A stretch of DNA of 38,033 nucleotides from a bacterium UBP6_UBA1196 (GTDB lineage: Bacteria; UBP6; UBA1177), in the NCBI GenBank assembly GCA_002310035.1, contig DBYC01000041.1:25019-63051 (forward strand), given 5' to 3'. The stretch's first letter is position 1, and each line of letters begins with the position of its first letter. The notes under the pieces were generated by a model. That model was not told the DNA's origin and ran no database searches. It saw only the letters and a list, made by a program, of their open reading frames with translations. Positions 1 through 7,541 of this stretch are shown here, piece after piece. The position numbers and the translations under genes are program-made.

Positions 1-213
1 TCACCTGTGTCAGGCTCATCAATGTCGTCGTCAGGTTCGTTGTCACCTGTGTCGGGCTCATCAATGTCGTCATCAGGTTCATTGTCACCTGTGTCGGGCT
101 CATCAATGTCGTCATCAGGTTCGTTGTCGCCTGTGTCGGGCTCGGCATCGCTGTCGCCAGGTTCGTTGTCACCTGTGTCAGGCTCGGAATCGCCGTCGTC
201 GTCAGGTTTGGTG
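1..213. repeat. 42-bp tandem repeat array inside the lipoprotein gene
   Basis: Copies start at about 1, 43, 85, 127 and 169 with an exact 42-bp period; the last copies are more diverged. On the minus strand each unit encodes 14 residues (EPDTGDNEPDDDID or variants). The first three copies differ by only a few bases, which suggests recent expansion and possible length variation between strains. The array continues beyond the left edge. Confidence 0.9.
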
Positions 214-590
214 TCGCCTTCGTCAGGTGTTGTATCACCTTCGTCAGGTGTTGTATCACCTTCGTCAGGTGTTGTATCACCTTCATCAGGCTCGGTATCA
301 CCGCTGTCAGGAGCAGTATCAGCGTCGTCAGGTGCTGTATCAACAGGTTCGCCTGAATCAGTTACATCTGATGTGTCTGCCGAATCAGCTGAATCAGTGT
401 TTCCTGAATCTCCGGTGTTTGCAGAATCAGTGTCACCAGTATCCGTCGGTTCCGCATCGTTTTGCGCTTCACTGTCGGCATCAGGATAGTCATCACCCGG
501 TTTGTCATACCAACGATCGTTATCCAGTCTTGAACATGACGCAAGTACCGCAAAAGCAATCACTGTAAACAAAATCATAAAATTCTTCAT
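1..590 (-). CDS. Acidic tandem-repeat lipoprotein, C-terminus beyond the window
   Basis: The reading frame is open from an ATG at 590, preceded by a strong GGAGG site, to the window edge (196 complete codons, no stop). The first residues are a short hydrophobic signal ending in a lipobox (LASC, Cys about residue 18), so the protein should be lipidated and anchored in the envelope. After about 25 ordinary residues the chain is almost wholly Asp, Glu, Thr, Pro and Gly: seven-residue TPDEGDT units, then 14-residue EPDTGDNEPDDDID units. This looks like an extended, strongly acidic stalk, possibly Ca-binding. What it carries lies outside the window. By analogy with the lipoprotein at 28525-29373, which has a shorter acidic linker before an Lcl domain, a C-terminal surface domain is plausible but unseen. 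No function is assigned. Confidence 0.85.
   Translation of the reverse strand, partial: MKNFMILFTVIAFAVLASCSRLDNDRWYDKPGDDYPDADSEAQNDAEPTDTGDTDSANTGDSGNTDSADSADTSDVTDSGEPVDTAPDDADTAPDSGDTEPDEGDTTPDEGDTTPDEGDTTPDEGDTKPDDDGDSEPDTGDNEPGDSDAEPDTGDNEPDDDIDEPDTGDNEPDDDIDEPDTGDNEPDDDIDEPDTG
214..340. repeat. 21-bp tandem repeat array inside the lipoprotein gene
   Basis: About six units of 21 bp, each encoding seven residues (TPDEGDT and variants) on the minus strand. The middle copies (about 214-276) are nearly identical, while the flanking ones have drifted. The period is exactly half that of the adjacent 42-bp array, which suggests that one array arose from the other by doubling. Confidence 0.85.
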
Positions 591-744
591 AAAACACCTC
601 CAAAAAGTAAAGAACCAATCGCTATATTTTATTGATAATTTTTATAAAAAAAAGTTTTTTTATAAGTATGTCGGCGCAAAGCGGTATTTTCAGGGTCGGA
701 CAAAGTTAAAATATTCAGTTTTCTGCCGACAGAAAAAGCCGCTA

Positions 745-772
745 TTGATTTAAAAAAGGTTATAAATATAAT
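745..772 (+). promoter_or_regulatory. Sigma-70-type promoter for the MFS gene
   Basis: TTGATT at 745-750 and a perfect TATAAT at 767-772 are separated by 16 nt. Transcription would begin near 779, giving a leader of about 40 nt before the TTG start at 818. Confidence 0.65.
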
Positions 773-817
773 TTTCCGTCAGTTTTTTTAACGGGTGCAA
801 CCACTCAGGAGGAAAAT

Positions 818-2398
818 TTGCAAGTTACTGAAATCATTACTTACTCACTCATTGTCGGCGCAGTTCTCGCGTTCGGCGGGATCATCTGGAGCTACGCGAA
901 AGGTCTGCGCAAAAGCCCGCGCGACATGTGGCTACTCTTCATCTACAACATAATCGAATACACCGCCTACATGGCGATGAACCTCACTCTCACGCTCTGG
1001 CTTACGGCCGACTGCGGGATCAGCGACCTTGGTGCCGGTTCGTACATCATGGTGTGGTCGATACTCCTTTCGATTATCGGCATGCTGACAGGTGCTGTCG
1101 TCGACACGATAGGAATCAGGAAAACGCTTCTCATAAGCATATTTTTCCTTCTTTTCTCGCGCTTTTTCATGTCGTTCGTCACAAATCCGGCACTTATTTT
1201 CATCCTCGGTTTCATCCCGATGGCAATAGGTTTCGCCGTTGTCGGCCCGCTCGTTTCGATCGCTATCAAAAAATATACGACGAAAGACACAGCGGCGATG
1301 GGTTTCGGCCTTTTCTATGTTCTCATGAACTTAGGCTACGCGATAGGTTCGATGCTTTTTGACAAAATCAGAGGCTTTTTCTCTGTCACCGACGCCGCGA
1401 CCGGAGCTGTCAACGAGAACGCCGGAACGATGTTTTTAGGAATGCATTTCACGACTTACCAGATGGTTTTCGTCATCGGTTTCGGCTTCACCATCGTAAG
1501 CCTCATCGTCGCATTCTTTATCCGCGGCAACATCGAGCTTAACGATGAAGGCGAAGTCGTCAAAACGCCGAAAAAAGAGCTCGGAAGCGGCCTCGAATCG
1601 GTCAAAAACTCGGCCATCGATGTCGCGACGATGCTTAAAAACGTCGTTGTCGAAAAAACTTTCTGGATCTACATCGGAATTCTCGCCCTCACCCTTTTCG
1701 TCCGCTGCGTATTCTTCCACTTCTCCTACACTTTCCCGAAATACGGTATCAGCGTTCTCGGCGAAGGTGCGCCGATCGGCAACATCTACGGCTTTCTGAA
1801 CTCTGTCCTCATCATTTTCGCGGTTCCGATAGTCTCCTACATCACGAAAAAGACATCGTCATACAAAATGATGATCATCGGCTCCATCGTTTCTTCGCTC
1901 GCATGCTTCATCGCGGTCATTCCGCCTTCATTTTTCGAAGGTCTGACGAATACTCCGCTCGGCGAACTCGTCTTCATAAAATGGCTGGGATTAGTCGATT
2001 CTCCTGAAAAAATGTCGGGGATCACGGCAGTTGCAGAATACTGGCCGCTTATTTTCTTCATCTTCATTTTCACGATAGGTGAATCGATCTGGTCGCCGAG
2101 ACTCATGCAGTTCACGGCCGAGATCGCACCGAAAGGAAAGGAAGGCACCTACATCGCCCTTTCGATCCTGCCCTGGTTTGCGGCGAAATTCTTTGTCGGA
2201 CCGATGTCGGGACTTCTCATCAAAATCTACACTCCGTTCGAGAACGGACATCCCCTTCCCGCTTCTCCGGACCACGCGATGATATGGTTCTGGATAGGCG
2301 CAATGGCGCTGCTCACTCCGGTAACACTTTTCTGTTTCGGCAAATTCTTTATGAGAAAGCTGTCAGCGGAAACTGAAAATTCTTCCGCAGACAAATAA
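818..2398 (+). CDS. Major facilitator superfamily transporter
   Basis: A 526-residue protein that is hydrophobic over almost its full length, with segments consistent with about 12 membrane helices in two halves. A polar, charged loop around residues 235-275 would be the central cytoplasmic loop. After helix 2 there is a Gly/Asp/Arg-containing loop (DTIGIRKTL) of the kind that carries the MFS signature. The YVLMNLGYAIGS stretch in the next helices recalls the peptide/proton (POT) branch and related sugar carriers, but I see no POT motif clear enough to name a substrate. The start is a TTG at 818 because an AGGAGG lies 5 nt upstream and no ATG is near. The C-terminus is a short charged tail. 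It has its own promoter and is separated from the next gene by about 70 nt that hold another promoter, so it is probably a single-gene transcript. Confidence 0.8.
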   Translation: MQVTEIITYSLIVGAVLAFGGIIWSYAKGLRKSPRDMWLLFIYNIIEYTAYMAMNLTLTLWLTADCGISDLGAGSYIMVWSILLSIIGMLTGAVVDTIGIRKTLLISIFFLLFSRFFMSFVTNPALIFILGFIPMAIGFAVVGPLVSIAIKKYTTKDTAAMGFGLFYVLMNLGYAIGSMLFDKIRGFFSVTDAATGAVNENAGTMFLGMHFTTYQMVFVIGFGFTIVSLIVAFFIRGNIELNDEGEVVKTPKKELGSGLESVKNSAIDVATMLKNVVVEKTFWIYIGILALTLFVRCVFFHFSYTFPKYGISVLGEGAPIGNIYGFLNSVLIIFAVPIVSYITKKTSSYKMMIIGSIVSSLACFIAVIPPSFFEGLTNTPLGELVFIKWLGLVDSPEKMSGITAVAEYWPLIFFIFIFTIGESIWSPRLMQFTAEIAPKGKEGTYIALSILPWFAAKFFVGPMSGLLIKIYTPFENGHPLPASPDHAMIWFWIGAMALLTPVTLFCFGKFFMRKLSAETENSSADK

Positions 2399-2416
2399 GC
2401 AATTTTCCGCTTTGCG

Positions 2417-2444
2417 TTGACAATAAAAAAATATTATATAAATT
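2417..2444 (+). promoter_or_regulatory. Probable promoter of the asparaginase-era pair
   Basis: A perfect TTGACA at 2417-2422 is followed after 16 nt by TAAATT (2439-2444); TATAAA at 2437-2442 is an alternative -10 with a short 14-nt spacer. It lies just after the stop of the MFS gene and 24 nt before the asparaginase start codon, so the leader would be short. Confidence 0.5.
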
Positions 2445-2467
2445 TCTGCGTCAAAAAGGAGGGAGCT

Positions 2468-3487
2468 ATGACACAGAAAAAGATCCTCATTATCCACACG
2501 GGCGGCACTTTCGTGATGGAATCAAATGAAAAAGGGCTTCTAACGCCCGGCAATTATGCACTGGAATACATTTCAGACAGAATAAAACCGCTTTTCGACG
2601 CCGAAATTGTCCAGCATCAGCTCTGCAACCTCGATTCTTCGCTTTTCAGGCCTGTTCATTGGGTAAAAATAGCGGAACACATCGCGCAGAACTACGATTT
2701 ATACGACGGTTTTGTCGTGATTCACGGCACCGACACGATGGCTTACACCGCTTCGGCTCTCTCTTTTATGCTGAAGAATCTCGGTAAACCTGTTGTTATG
2801 ACAGGCGCGCAGCTTCCGCTCATTGACCGCCGCAGTGATGCTTTCATGAATCTGGTCGATGCGATGGAAGTCGCGATAAACAGCGATCTTAACGAAGTCG
2901 TTGTCCTTTTCAACCACACGGTTTTCAGAGGGAACAGGACAAAAAAGAAAGATGCCTGGGATTTTGACGCATTTTACAGTCCGAACTATAATGCTCTGAT
3001 AAAGCTCGGGATCGGCATGGAAAGCAAAAAGCACCGTTTTCTTCCGAAGCCGTCAGAAGAATTCGCAATCGACACACGGCTTATGGAAGATGTTGTGATT
3101 ATCCCGTTTTTCCCGGGAATCGATTTTTCTTCCTTTTCTGTCATGGTCAAAAACAAAAAGGTCAAGGGAATCGTCATCGAAGCTTACGGCAGCGGCAATA
3201 TTCCTAGCGACAACCCTGGTCTTGAAGAACTTTTCAAGGATGCTGCCGAAGAATGTGTTCCGATCGCCGTCTGCAGCCAGTCACCCATCGGAAAAGTCAA
3301 TCTCCGTCTTTACGATGTAGCTTCAAAAGCCGAATTTTACGGGCTCATCAGCGCAGTCGACATGACACGCGAAGCGACTTTGGTAAAAATGATGGTCGCC
3401 TTGGGAAGATACTCCGACATCAACGAAATCAAACGCTTCATGATGAAAAACTGCGCCGGCGAAAAGGAAAACGAAAATGTTGGGTAA
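2468..3487 (+). CDS. ansA: L-asparaginase, cytoplasmic type I
   Basis: Hydrolyses L-asparagine to aspartate and ammonia. The 339-residue length fits the type I (AnsA-like) enzymes. The N-terminal HTGGTF motif (residues 10-15) carries the first catalytic threonine (Thr14). HGTDTMAYTASAL near residue 90 carries the second Thr-Asp pair, and FRGNRTKK followed by an FxSPN-type stretch around residues 160-180 matches the family. No signal peptide is visible, in keeping with a cytoplasmic enzyme. The frame is open further upstream, but I place the start at the ATG at 2468 because AAGGAGGG lies just before it and because the upstream TTG at 2417 falls inside the -35 box. The last 11 nt overlap the start of era, so the two genes are translationally coupled. 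A link to ribosome assembly is not obvious; the pairing may simply be co-transcription. Confidence 0.88.
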   Translation: MTQKKILIIHTGGTFVMESNEKGLLTPGNYALEYISDRIKPLFDAEIVQHQLCNLDSSLFRPVHWVKIAEHIAQNYDLYDGFVVIHGTDTMAYTASALSFMLKNLGKPVVMTGAQLPLIDRRSDAFMNLVDAMEVAINSDLNEVVVLFNHTVFRGNRTKKKDAWDFDAFYSPNYNALIKLGIGMESKKHRFLPKPSEEFAIDTRLMEDVVIIPFFPGIDFSSFSVMVKNKKVKGIVIEAYGSGNIPSDNPGLEELFKDAAEECVPIAVCSQSPIGKVNLRLYDVASKAEFYGLISAVDMTREATLVKMMVALGRYSDINEIKRFMMKNCAGEKENENVG

Positions 3488-4409
3488 CGAGCTTAAATAC
3501 TCGGGATTCGCGGCTATAATCGGTGTTCCCAACTCCGGGAAATCGACCTTTGTGAACACAGTCGTCAAATCAAAAATCTCGATCGTGACTCCGAAGGCGC
3601 AGACGACGCGCAACAAGATCCGCGGGATCTATAACGCACCCGATACGCAGATCGTTTTCACCGACACGCCCGGAATTACATCGACCGATTTCGGCAAACT
3701 CCTCAACAACTGGATGAACAAATACAGTTTTTCGGCTGCGCAGGATGCCGATTTCACAATGTTTTTCGTTGATGTTTCGACCCAGCACCCCGAAAAAGGG
3801 ATCGGAGAGGAAGAAGCGCATATCCTCAAAAACCTTGCAGTTAAAACGCCCGTGATCCTCGTTGCCAACAAAGCTGACGCCGTCAAACCGATGCGTGTCG
3901 ACGATACGATCGCAGTTTACAAAAAGCATTTCAAATTCGCCGCAGCTTATGCGATCTCGGCTAAAACAGGAGCCGGAATAGAAGAACTTCTCGAAGGTTT
4001 GAAACAGTTCTGCAAACCGGGTCCGCAGCTTTTTCCGGAAGATATGGAGACCGATCAGGAGGACAATTTCCTCGTTTCTGAAATAATCAGAGAAAAACTT
4101 TTTCTCGAACTTTCGCAGGAACTTCCCTATTCCGTCGTAGTCACAGTCGAAAGGATGCATGACCACAGAACAAAAGACATCCTTATGATCGACGCCACGA
4201 TCCACGTCGCGAGAGACAGCCAGAAAGGGATCGTCCTCGGCAAAAAAGGGGCGACTTTGGGTAAAATCGGCTCTTTGGCAAGGCACGACATCGAAGAAAT
4301 CTACGGATGTCAGGTGGGGCTCCGCCTCTTCGTCAGGGTCGAGGAAAAGTGGTTTGACAAAGAGCGTCTGCTCCAGAAAGTCGGTTTCGAAAAGGATTTC
4401 GACAGATGA
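3477..4409 (+). CDS. era: GTPase Era, ribosome maturation
   Basis: Era is an essential GTPase that binds 16S rRNA and helps assemble the 30S subunit. The 310-residue protein has the complete order: P-loop GVPNSGKS at residues 16-23, the Thr-rich switch I region, DTPGI (G3) near residue 63, NKAD (G4) near 132 and an SAKTG (G5) near 161, then a C-terminal KH domain. In the KH domain the GKKGATLGKIG loop is the RNA-binding GxxG region. The length is normal for Era. The ATG at 3477 sits inside the end of the asparaginase gene with a purine-rich stretch before it. The stop codon abuts, without a single base between, the stop of the convergent lipoprotein gene at 4410, and no terminator is visible. 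Confidence 0.95.
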   Translation: MLGNELKYSGFAAIIGVPNSGKSTFVNTVVKSKISIVTPKAQTTRNKIRGIYNAPDTQIVFTDTPGITSTDFGKLLNNWMNKYSFSAAQDADFTMFFVDVSTQHPEKGIGEEEAHILKNLAVKTPVILVANKADAVKPMRVDDTIAVYKKHFKFAAAYAISAKTGAGIEELLEGLKQFCKPGPQLFPEDMETDQEDNFLVSEIIREKLFLELSQELPYSVVVTVERMHDHRTKDILMIDATIHVARDSQKGIVLGKKGATLGKIGSLARHDIEEIYGCQVGLRLFVRVEEKWFDKERLLQKVGFEKDFDR

Positions 4410-4961
4410 TCAAAGGTCTGAAAGCAGGCCGTAATAATATAAAATCGGATAAACTCCAGTACTATCTAATGAAATTTCACTCGCAGAACCGCTTAAAACA
4501 ATGACTCTCGGCATCGCCTCGGTTTTTTCAAGCGCAAGTTCGGCAGGCGACGAAACTATTACCATTTCAGGAACGACATCGCGGTATTCTTTATCTTCCT
4601 GAATATCGTCAGGCTGATAAAGCCGAACAAAACTGACCTTTCCTTCGAAGTAGCCGAGAAGTTTCGTCGTCGTCGCCTTCATTTCGGGACAAGCCTTGCA
4701 CCATGAAGCAGAAAGCTCGATAAAAACGATGCCGTGCGTTGCGATCCTGCTCAGAGGATACTCCTCATTCGAATAAATATCGCGGACGATTATGTCATCT
4801 GCAATCGATTTTTTCTTTTTCAGTTCAAGCGGTTTCGGCTCATTCTCGTCAACAGTTTGAGGCGGCTTTGGATCGTTTTCCTTTTTTGTTTCAATGGAAG
4901 AACAGGCCGCAGCGTTAAAGAAAACACAAAAGAGAAAGTATAAAATCAGATATTTATTCAT
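4410..4961 (-). CDS. Thioredoxin-fold lipoprotein
   Basis: A 183-residue protein with a hydrophobic signal and a lipobox ending at Cys20 (NAAAC), then a Lys/Glu/Pro-rich linker to about residue 50. The thioredoxin-like domain follows: a beta strand (IVFIELSASW), then WCKAC at residues 87-91 and the expected helix. The CxxC indicates a redox-active periplasmic thiol-disulfide protein of the TlpA/ResA kind, though the chain is short. A cis-Pro (MPRVIVL) near residue 150 matches the thioredoxin fold. It overlaps by 8 nt the gene for a 37-cysteine lipoprotein just upstream; a partner that reduces or isomerises disulfides in that protein is an attractive but unproven role. No clear ribosome binding site precedes the ATG, so translation is probably coupled to the upstream gene. 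Confidence 0.8.
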   Translation of the reverse strand: MNKYLILYFLFCVFFNAAACSSIETKKENDPKPPQTVDENEPKPLELKKKKSIADDIIVRDIYSNEEYPLSRIATHGIVFIELSASWCKACPEMKATTTKLLGYFEGKVSFVRLYQPDDIQEDKEYRDVVPEMVIVSSPAELALEKTEAMPRVIVLSGSASEISLDSTGVYPILYYYGLLSDL

Positions 4962-6090
4962 TTATTGGAATACATTGCGGCTCTTGGCAGACTTGAACTT
5001 CGCTACCTTCCGTTTCAGAAACTACGGCACAATATAAAGAAGCGCACTGTTCGTTTTTGGTGCATACAGTTCCCGCACTTTTCGGCCACTGGCAGGTATG
5101 CGAAGAAGAATCACAGTAAAGCCCTCTGTCGGTATCGCATGATTCCGAGCACTGAAGATTGGAATCCGCAGGCATTTTCTGGCAGACATGTGCAGGACCG
5201 CATTCAAGTTTGGAAAAACGGTTGCACTCGAGAACTATCTCGTTGCCGTTCTCGTCTTTGTCAGGCTGGACACCGCACGGAGCACCTACCTGGTCGCTTA
5301 TTCTCGAACGCGAGCACGCATTGTTGACACAGCTTAAGCCGACAACACATTCATTCGTGTCAGCACACGGCATTCCCTCTCCTTTTCTTTTGAGGCATAC
5401 ACCGTTATAATCACCCTCTTTGGCAAAGTAACAGAACAAAAATGTAGTACAGTCGCTGTTGCTTACACACGGATCATTCAATGCGCCTGTGCTGGACTGC
5501 GAACAGCCGGAAGAACGGCATTCATAGCCGGTTATGCACTTGTCAAAAGAAGCATTGCAGTTCTGGTTGGGCATTTTGTAATCGACACAGGTTCCCGGGC
5601 ACAGAGTACCGCGCAGGTTGCACCAGCCGTTTCTGCACTCCTCGTCCTGATTGCACTCCTGTTTCAAAGTTTTAGTTCCCTGAAAAACAAGGGCACACTG
5701 CGGAATATCAAGAAGCTGGACATCAAGAGGATTGCACGGCTCCATCTGCGAAATAAGAAGAAAACATTCTTCCGCCTGAAGCATATCCACCGTGATCCAG
5801 CCCATTTCCTCGGCATTTTTCAGCATTTCGTATTTATGTTTGAATATAATATTCTCGCCCTTGTGGAAACCTTCGAAAGGGGTCGTTGAATTCATTATGA
5901 CTTTCGGACAGAACGAAAAGTTTTCAGCGTTGACGAAGCCTGAAGCACATTTAGACGAAGCGGTACAGAGAGTGTCTAAATATCTCTCAAAAAAATTGGC
6001 CATATTCATCTCGCCGTTTTCCGACTTTGATTCTCCGCCGCATGATGAAAAAATAACGGCCGCAAGAACGACCAAAAAGATTTTTCTCAT
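4954..6090 (-). CDS. Cysteine-rich lipoprotein with Dickkopf-like modules
   Basis: A 378-residue protein starting at an ATG with GGAGG 7 nt upstream. It has a signal sequence with a lipobox at Cys17 (FSSC). I count 37 cysteines. From about residue 140 they fall into repeated modules of the form C-x5-C-x3-[LFY]-x-C-x(4-12)-C, similar to the small disulfide-rich repeats that databases label Dickkopf-N or EGF-like in deltaproteobacterial and myxobacterial surface proteins. The first 130 residues are less Cys-dense and begin with a CTASSKC element. No catalytic motif is seen, so an extracellular binding or structural role is likely. It is the fourth gene of the porin-lapA-lapB operon and overlaps the thioredoxin-fold gene. 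The same Cys spacing recurs in the lipoprotein at 28525-29373. Confidence 0.8.
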   Translation of the reverse strand: MRKIFLVVLAAVIFSSCGGESKSENGEMNMANFFERYLDTLCTASSKCASGFVNAENFSFCPKVIMNSTTPFEGFHKGENIIFKHKYEMLKNAEEMGWITVDMLQAEECFLLISQMEPCNPLDVQLLDIPQCALVFQGTKTLKQECNQDEECRNGWCNLRGTLCPGTCVDYKMPNQNCNASFDKCITGYECRSSGCSQSSTGALNDPCVSNSDCTTFLFCYFAKEGDYNGVCLKRKGEGMPCADTNECVVGLSCVNNACSRSRISDQVGAPCGVQPDKDENGNEIVLECNRFSKLECGPAHVCQKMPADSNLQCSESCDTDRGLYCDSSSHTCQWPKSAGTVCTKNEQCASLYCAVVSETEGSEVQVCQEPQCIPINE

Positions 6091-6104
6091 ATAAACCTCC
6101 GAAT

Positions 6105-7133
6105 TTATTTAAGAAACTTTCTTGTTGTAATTTTCTGGCATGTCGGACATACCGGCATAAGACCGTCTATCCTTTTTCCACACTCGCCGCATACGAACAG
6201 TGATTTGTCCGGAACAACAGCTTCCAGAGAAACACTACCTTCAGGAAGTGCGTTTCTTATCAGAAGTTTGTGTTCGATCTGCGTGTTTCCTGCTTCATCC
6301 GCGTTTTTTGCCTCGTATTTAAGGTTTTTATTCATCAAAACATGAAAGATTTCCTTGAAAACACCTTCTGCAGAGTAGTTGATTTCACTGCCGTTATTAA
6401 AATTCAGAAGCATCGAACGTGCGAAGATCTCCCAACCATCACCTGCCTCGATCAGTTTTTTCAGACAGTTGACCGCTTTTTTCGCATTCGATTCAATTAG
6501 AAAGACCATATAGTCTGCGGCAAGCGACTGATTCGAATCTCCGCATTTCTTCGAATAGATTCCGAGCCATTTCAAAACAGATTCCTTATCCGTTTCCAAA
6601 GATTTAAAAAAATGGTTCACTGCTCTCGCCGAATAACGCTGCAGCGGAACATCACTTTTCGAACCTGAAACGGAAAGATATTTTTTCATTTCATCCATTC
6701 CGGCATCAAAATTGCCGTCAGATTCGTAAACTTCGGAAAGAAGAAGCGAAGCAGCAGGATAATCAGAGCATTTCGACGCCTCTTTCAGCACGGAAACCGC
6801 TTTCTGATTCTGCTTTAGAACAATATAGTCGTATGCGACATGCTCAAGAACCATCGAACGGAAGACCCCGGAAGTCCCGGTTCTGAAAAGCACGTCACGA
6901 TGAAGCTCCAAAGCCTTTTCAGGATTTTTGTCCCTCAGAATATCGCCTGCAAAAAGCCAGAAAACAGGTTCTTCCGGATAAAGTCCGGCAAGTTTTTTCA
7001 GTTCGTTGAAATACTCTGCATGATTACCTAAATGGCAGTCGCGCAGAGCGTTGAAAAAATCCTGAATATCGGCAGGGAATTTATAAGTCGAGGAATACGG
7101 CTTATTTTTTTTCCTAAAATTAAAAAACCACAA
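6105..7133 (-). CDS. lapB: LapB-like TPR and zinc-ribbon protein, without membrane anchor
   Basis: A 342-residue protein with helical repeats of TPR type over residues 25-300 and a C-terminal rubredoxin-like zinc ribbon (CGEC, then CPTC 14 residues later). That architecture and the lapA gene just upstream identify it as LapB (YciM), which in E. coli couples LPS assembly to FtsH-mediated turnover of LpxC. Unlike E. coli LapB, the N-terminus (MWFFNFRKKNK) has no transmembrane helix before the repeats. I accept the TTG at 7133 because AGGAG lies 6 nt before it, overlapping the lapA stop region; no upstream in-frame alternative could add a helix without running into lapA. It is slightly shorter than the roughly 390-residue enterobacterial protein. 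A general TPR scaffold is the main alternative. Confidence 0.75.
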   Translation of the reverse strand: MWFFNFRKKNKPYSSTYKFPADIQDFFNALRDCHLGNHAEYFNELKKLAGLYPEEPVFWLFAGDILRDKNPEKALELHRDVLFRTGTSGVFRSMVLEHVAYDYIVLKQNQKAVSVLKEASKCSDYPAASLLLSEVYESDGNFDAGMDEMKKYLSVSGSKSDVPLQRYSARAVNHFFKSLETDKESVLKWLGIYSKKCGDSNQSLAADYMVFLIESNAKKAVNCLKKLIEAGDGWEIFARSMLLNFNNGSEINYSAEGVFKEIFHVLMNKNLKYEAKNADEAGNTQIEHKLLIRNALPEGSVSLEAVVPDKSLFVCGECGKRIDGLMPVCPTCQKITTRKFLK

Positions 7134-7142
7134 AACAAGCTC

Positions 7143-7517
7143 CTAATTCTGCCCGTTATCAGCCTGATCCGATGCCGTTGCAGGAAGAGTTTCTTCTTTT
7201 GAAAAAGTTTCTTCGTCAATATCTGCAAACTTCTCGTTACGCACAGCTACAAGCTCTGATTTAAGCTTGTTAAGCTCTTTTTTCATCTTTCTCTCGTGAT
7301 TGGACAGAAAAATAATATCAAGAAAAACAGCCATGACCGAAAAAATAACACCGGTCAGGAAGCAGAGAAGCGAAAGAAGCCAGAGCTGGATATCCTTAAT
7401 GGATGTAAAAATAAGGTTCAGTGTAACATAAGTATCGTTTACACGGGCAAAATAGGCAATCATGACAGCTATCAAAGCTATAAGAAAAATAAAAAAAAGT
7501 TTTTTGACAAGTTTCAT
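7143..7517 (-). CDS. lapA: LapA-like inner-membrane protein
   Basis: A 124-residue protein with two membrane helices (about residues 4-22 and 42-68), a short periplasmic loop containing the NDTYVTLNLIF stretch typical of LapA (formerly DUF1049), and a charged C-terminal coiled region (residues 75-105). LapA partners LapB in controlling LPS synthesis. The start is the ATG at 7517 because GGAAGG lies 6 nt upstream; a GTG at 7523 overlaps that site and is unlikely. It is followed after 9 nt by lapB and preceded by the porin gene at 24 nt, so the three are probably one transcript. The tail after the coiled region is Glu/Thr-rich and has no known motif. Confidence 0.82.
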   Translation of the reverse strand: MKLVKKLFFIFLIALIAVMIAYFARVNDTYVTLNLIFTSIKDIQLWLLSLLCFLTGVIFSVMAVFLDIIFLSNHERKMKKELNKLKSELVAVRNEKFADIDEETFSKEETLPATASDQADNGQN

Positions 7518-7541
7518 AAACACCTTCCCTGTTTGTTGTTT

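Noticed and set aside
1..340. CRISPR-like array
   Set aside because: The repeats are directly tandem with no unique spacers and keep a coding frame (periods 42 and 21).
7..489. Plus-strand Ser/Gly-rich open frame over the left-edge repeats
   Set aside because: It is the antisense reading of the acidic-repeat lipoprotein, which has a strong ribosome site, signal sequence and lipobox; the plus frame has none.
2417..2467. Upstream TTG start for the asparaginase
   Set aside because: The TTG lies inside a TTGACA -35 box and the ATG at 2468 has a strong ribosome site.
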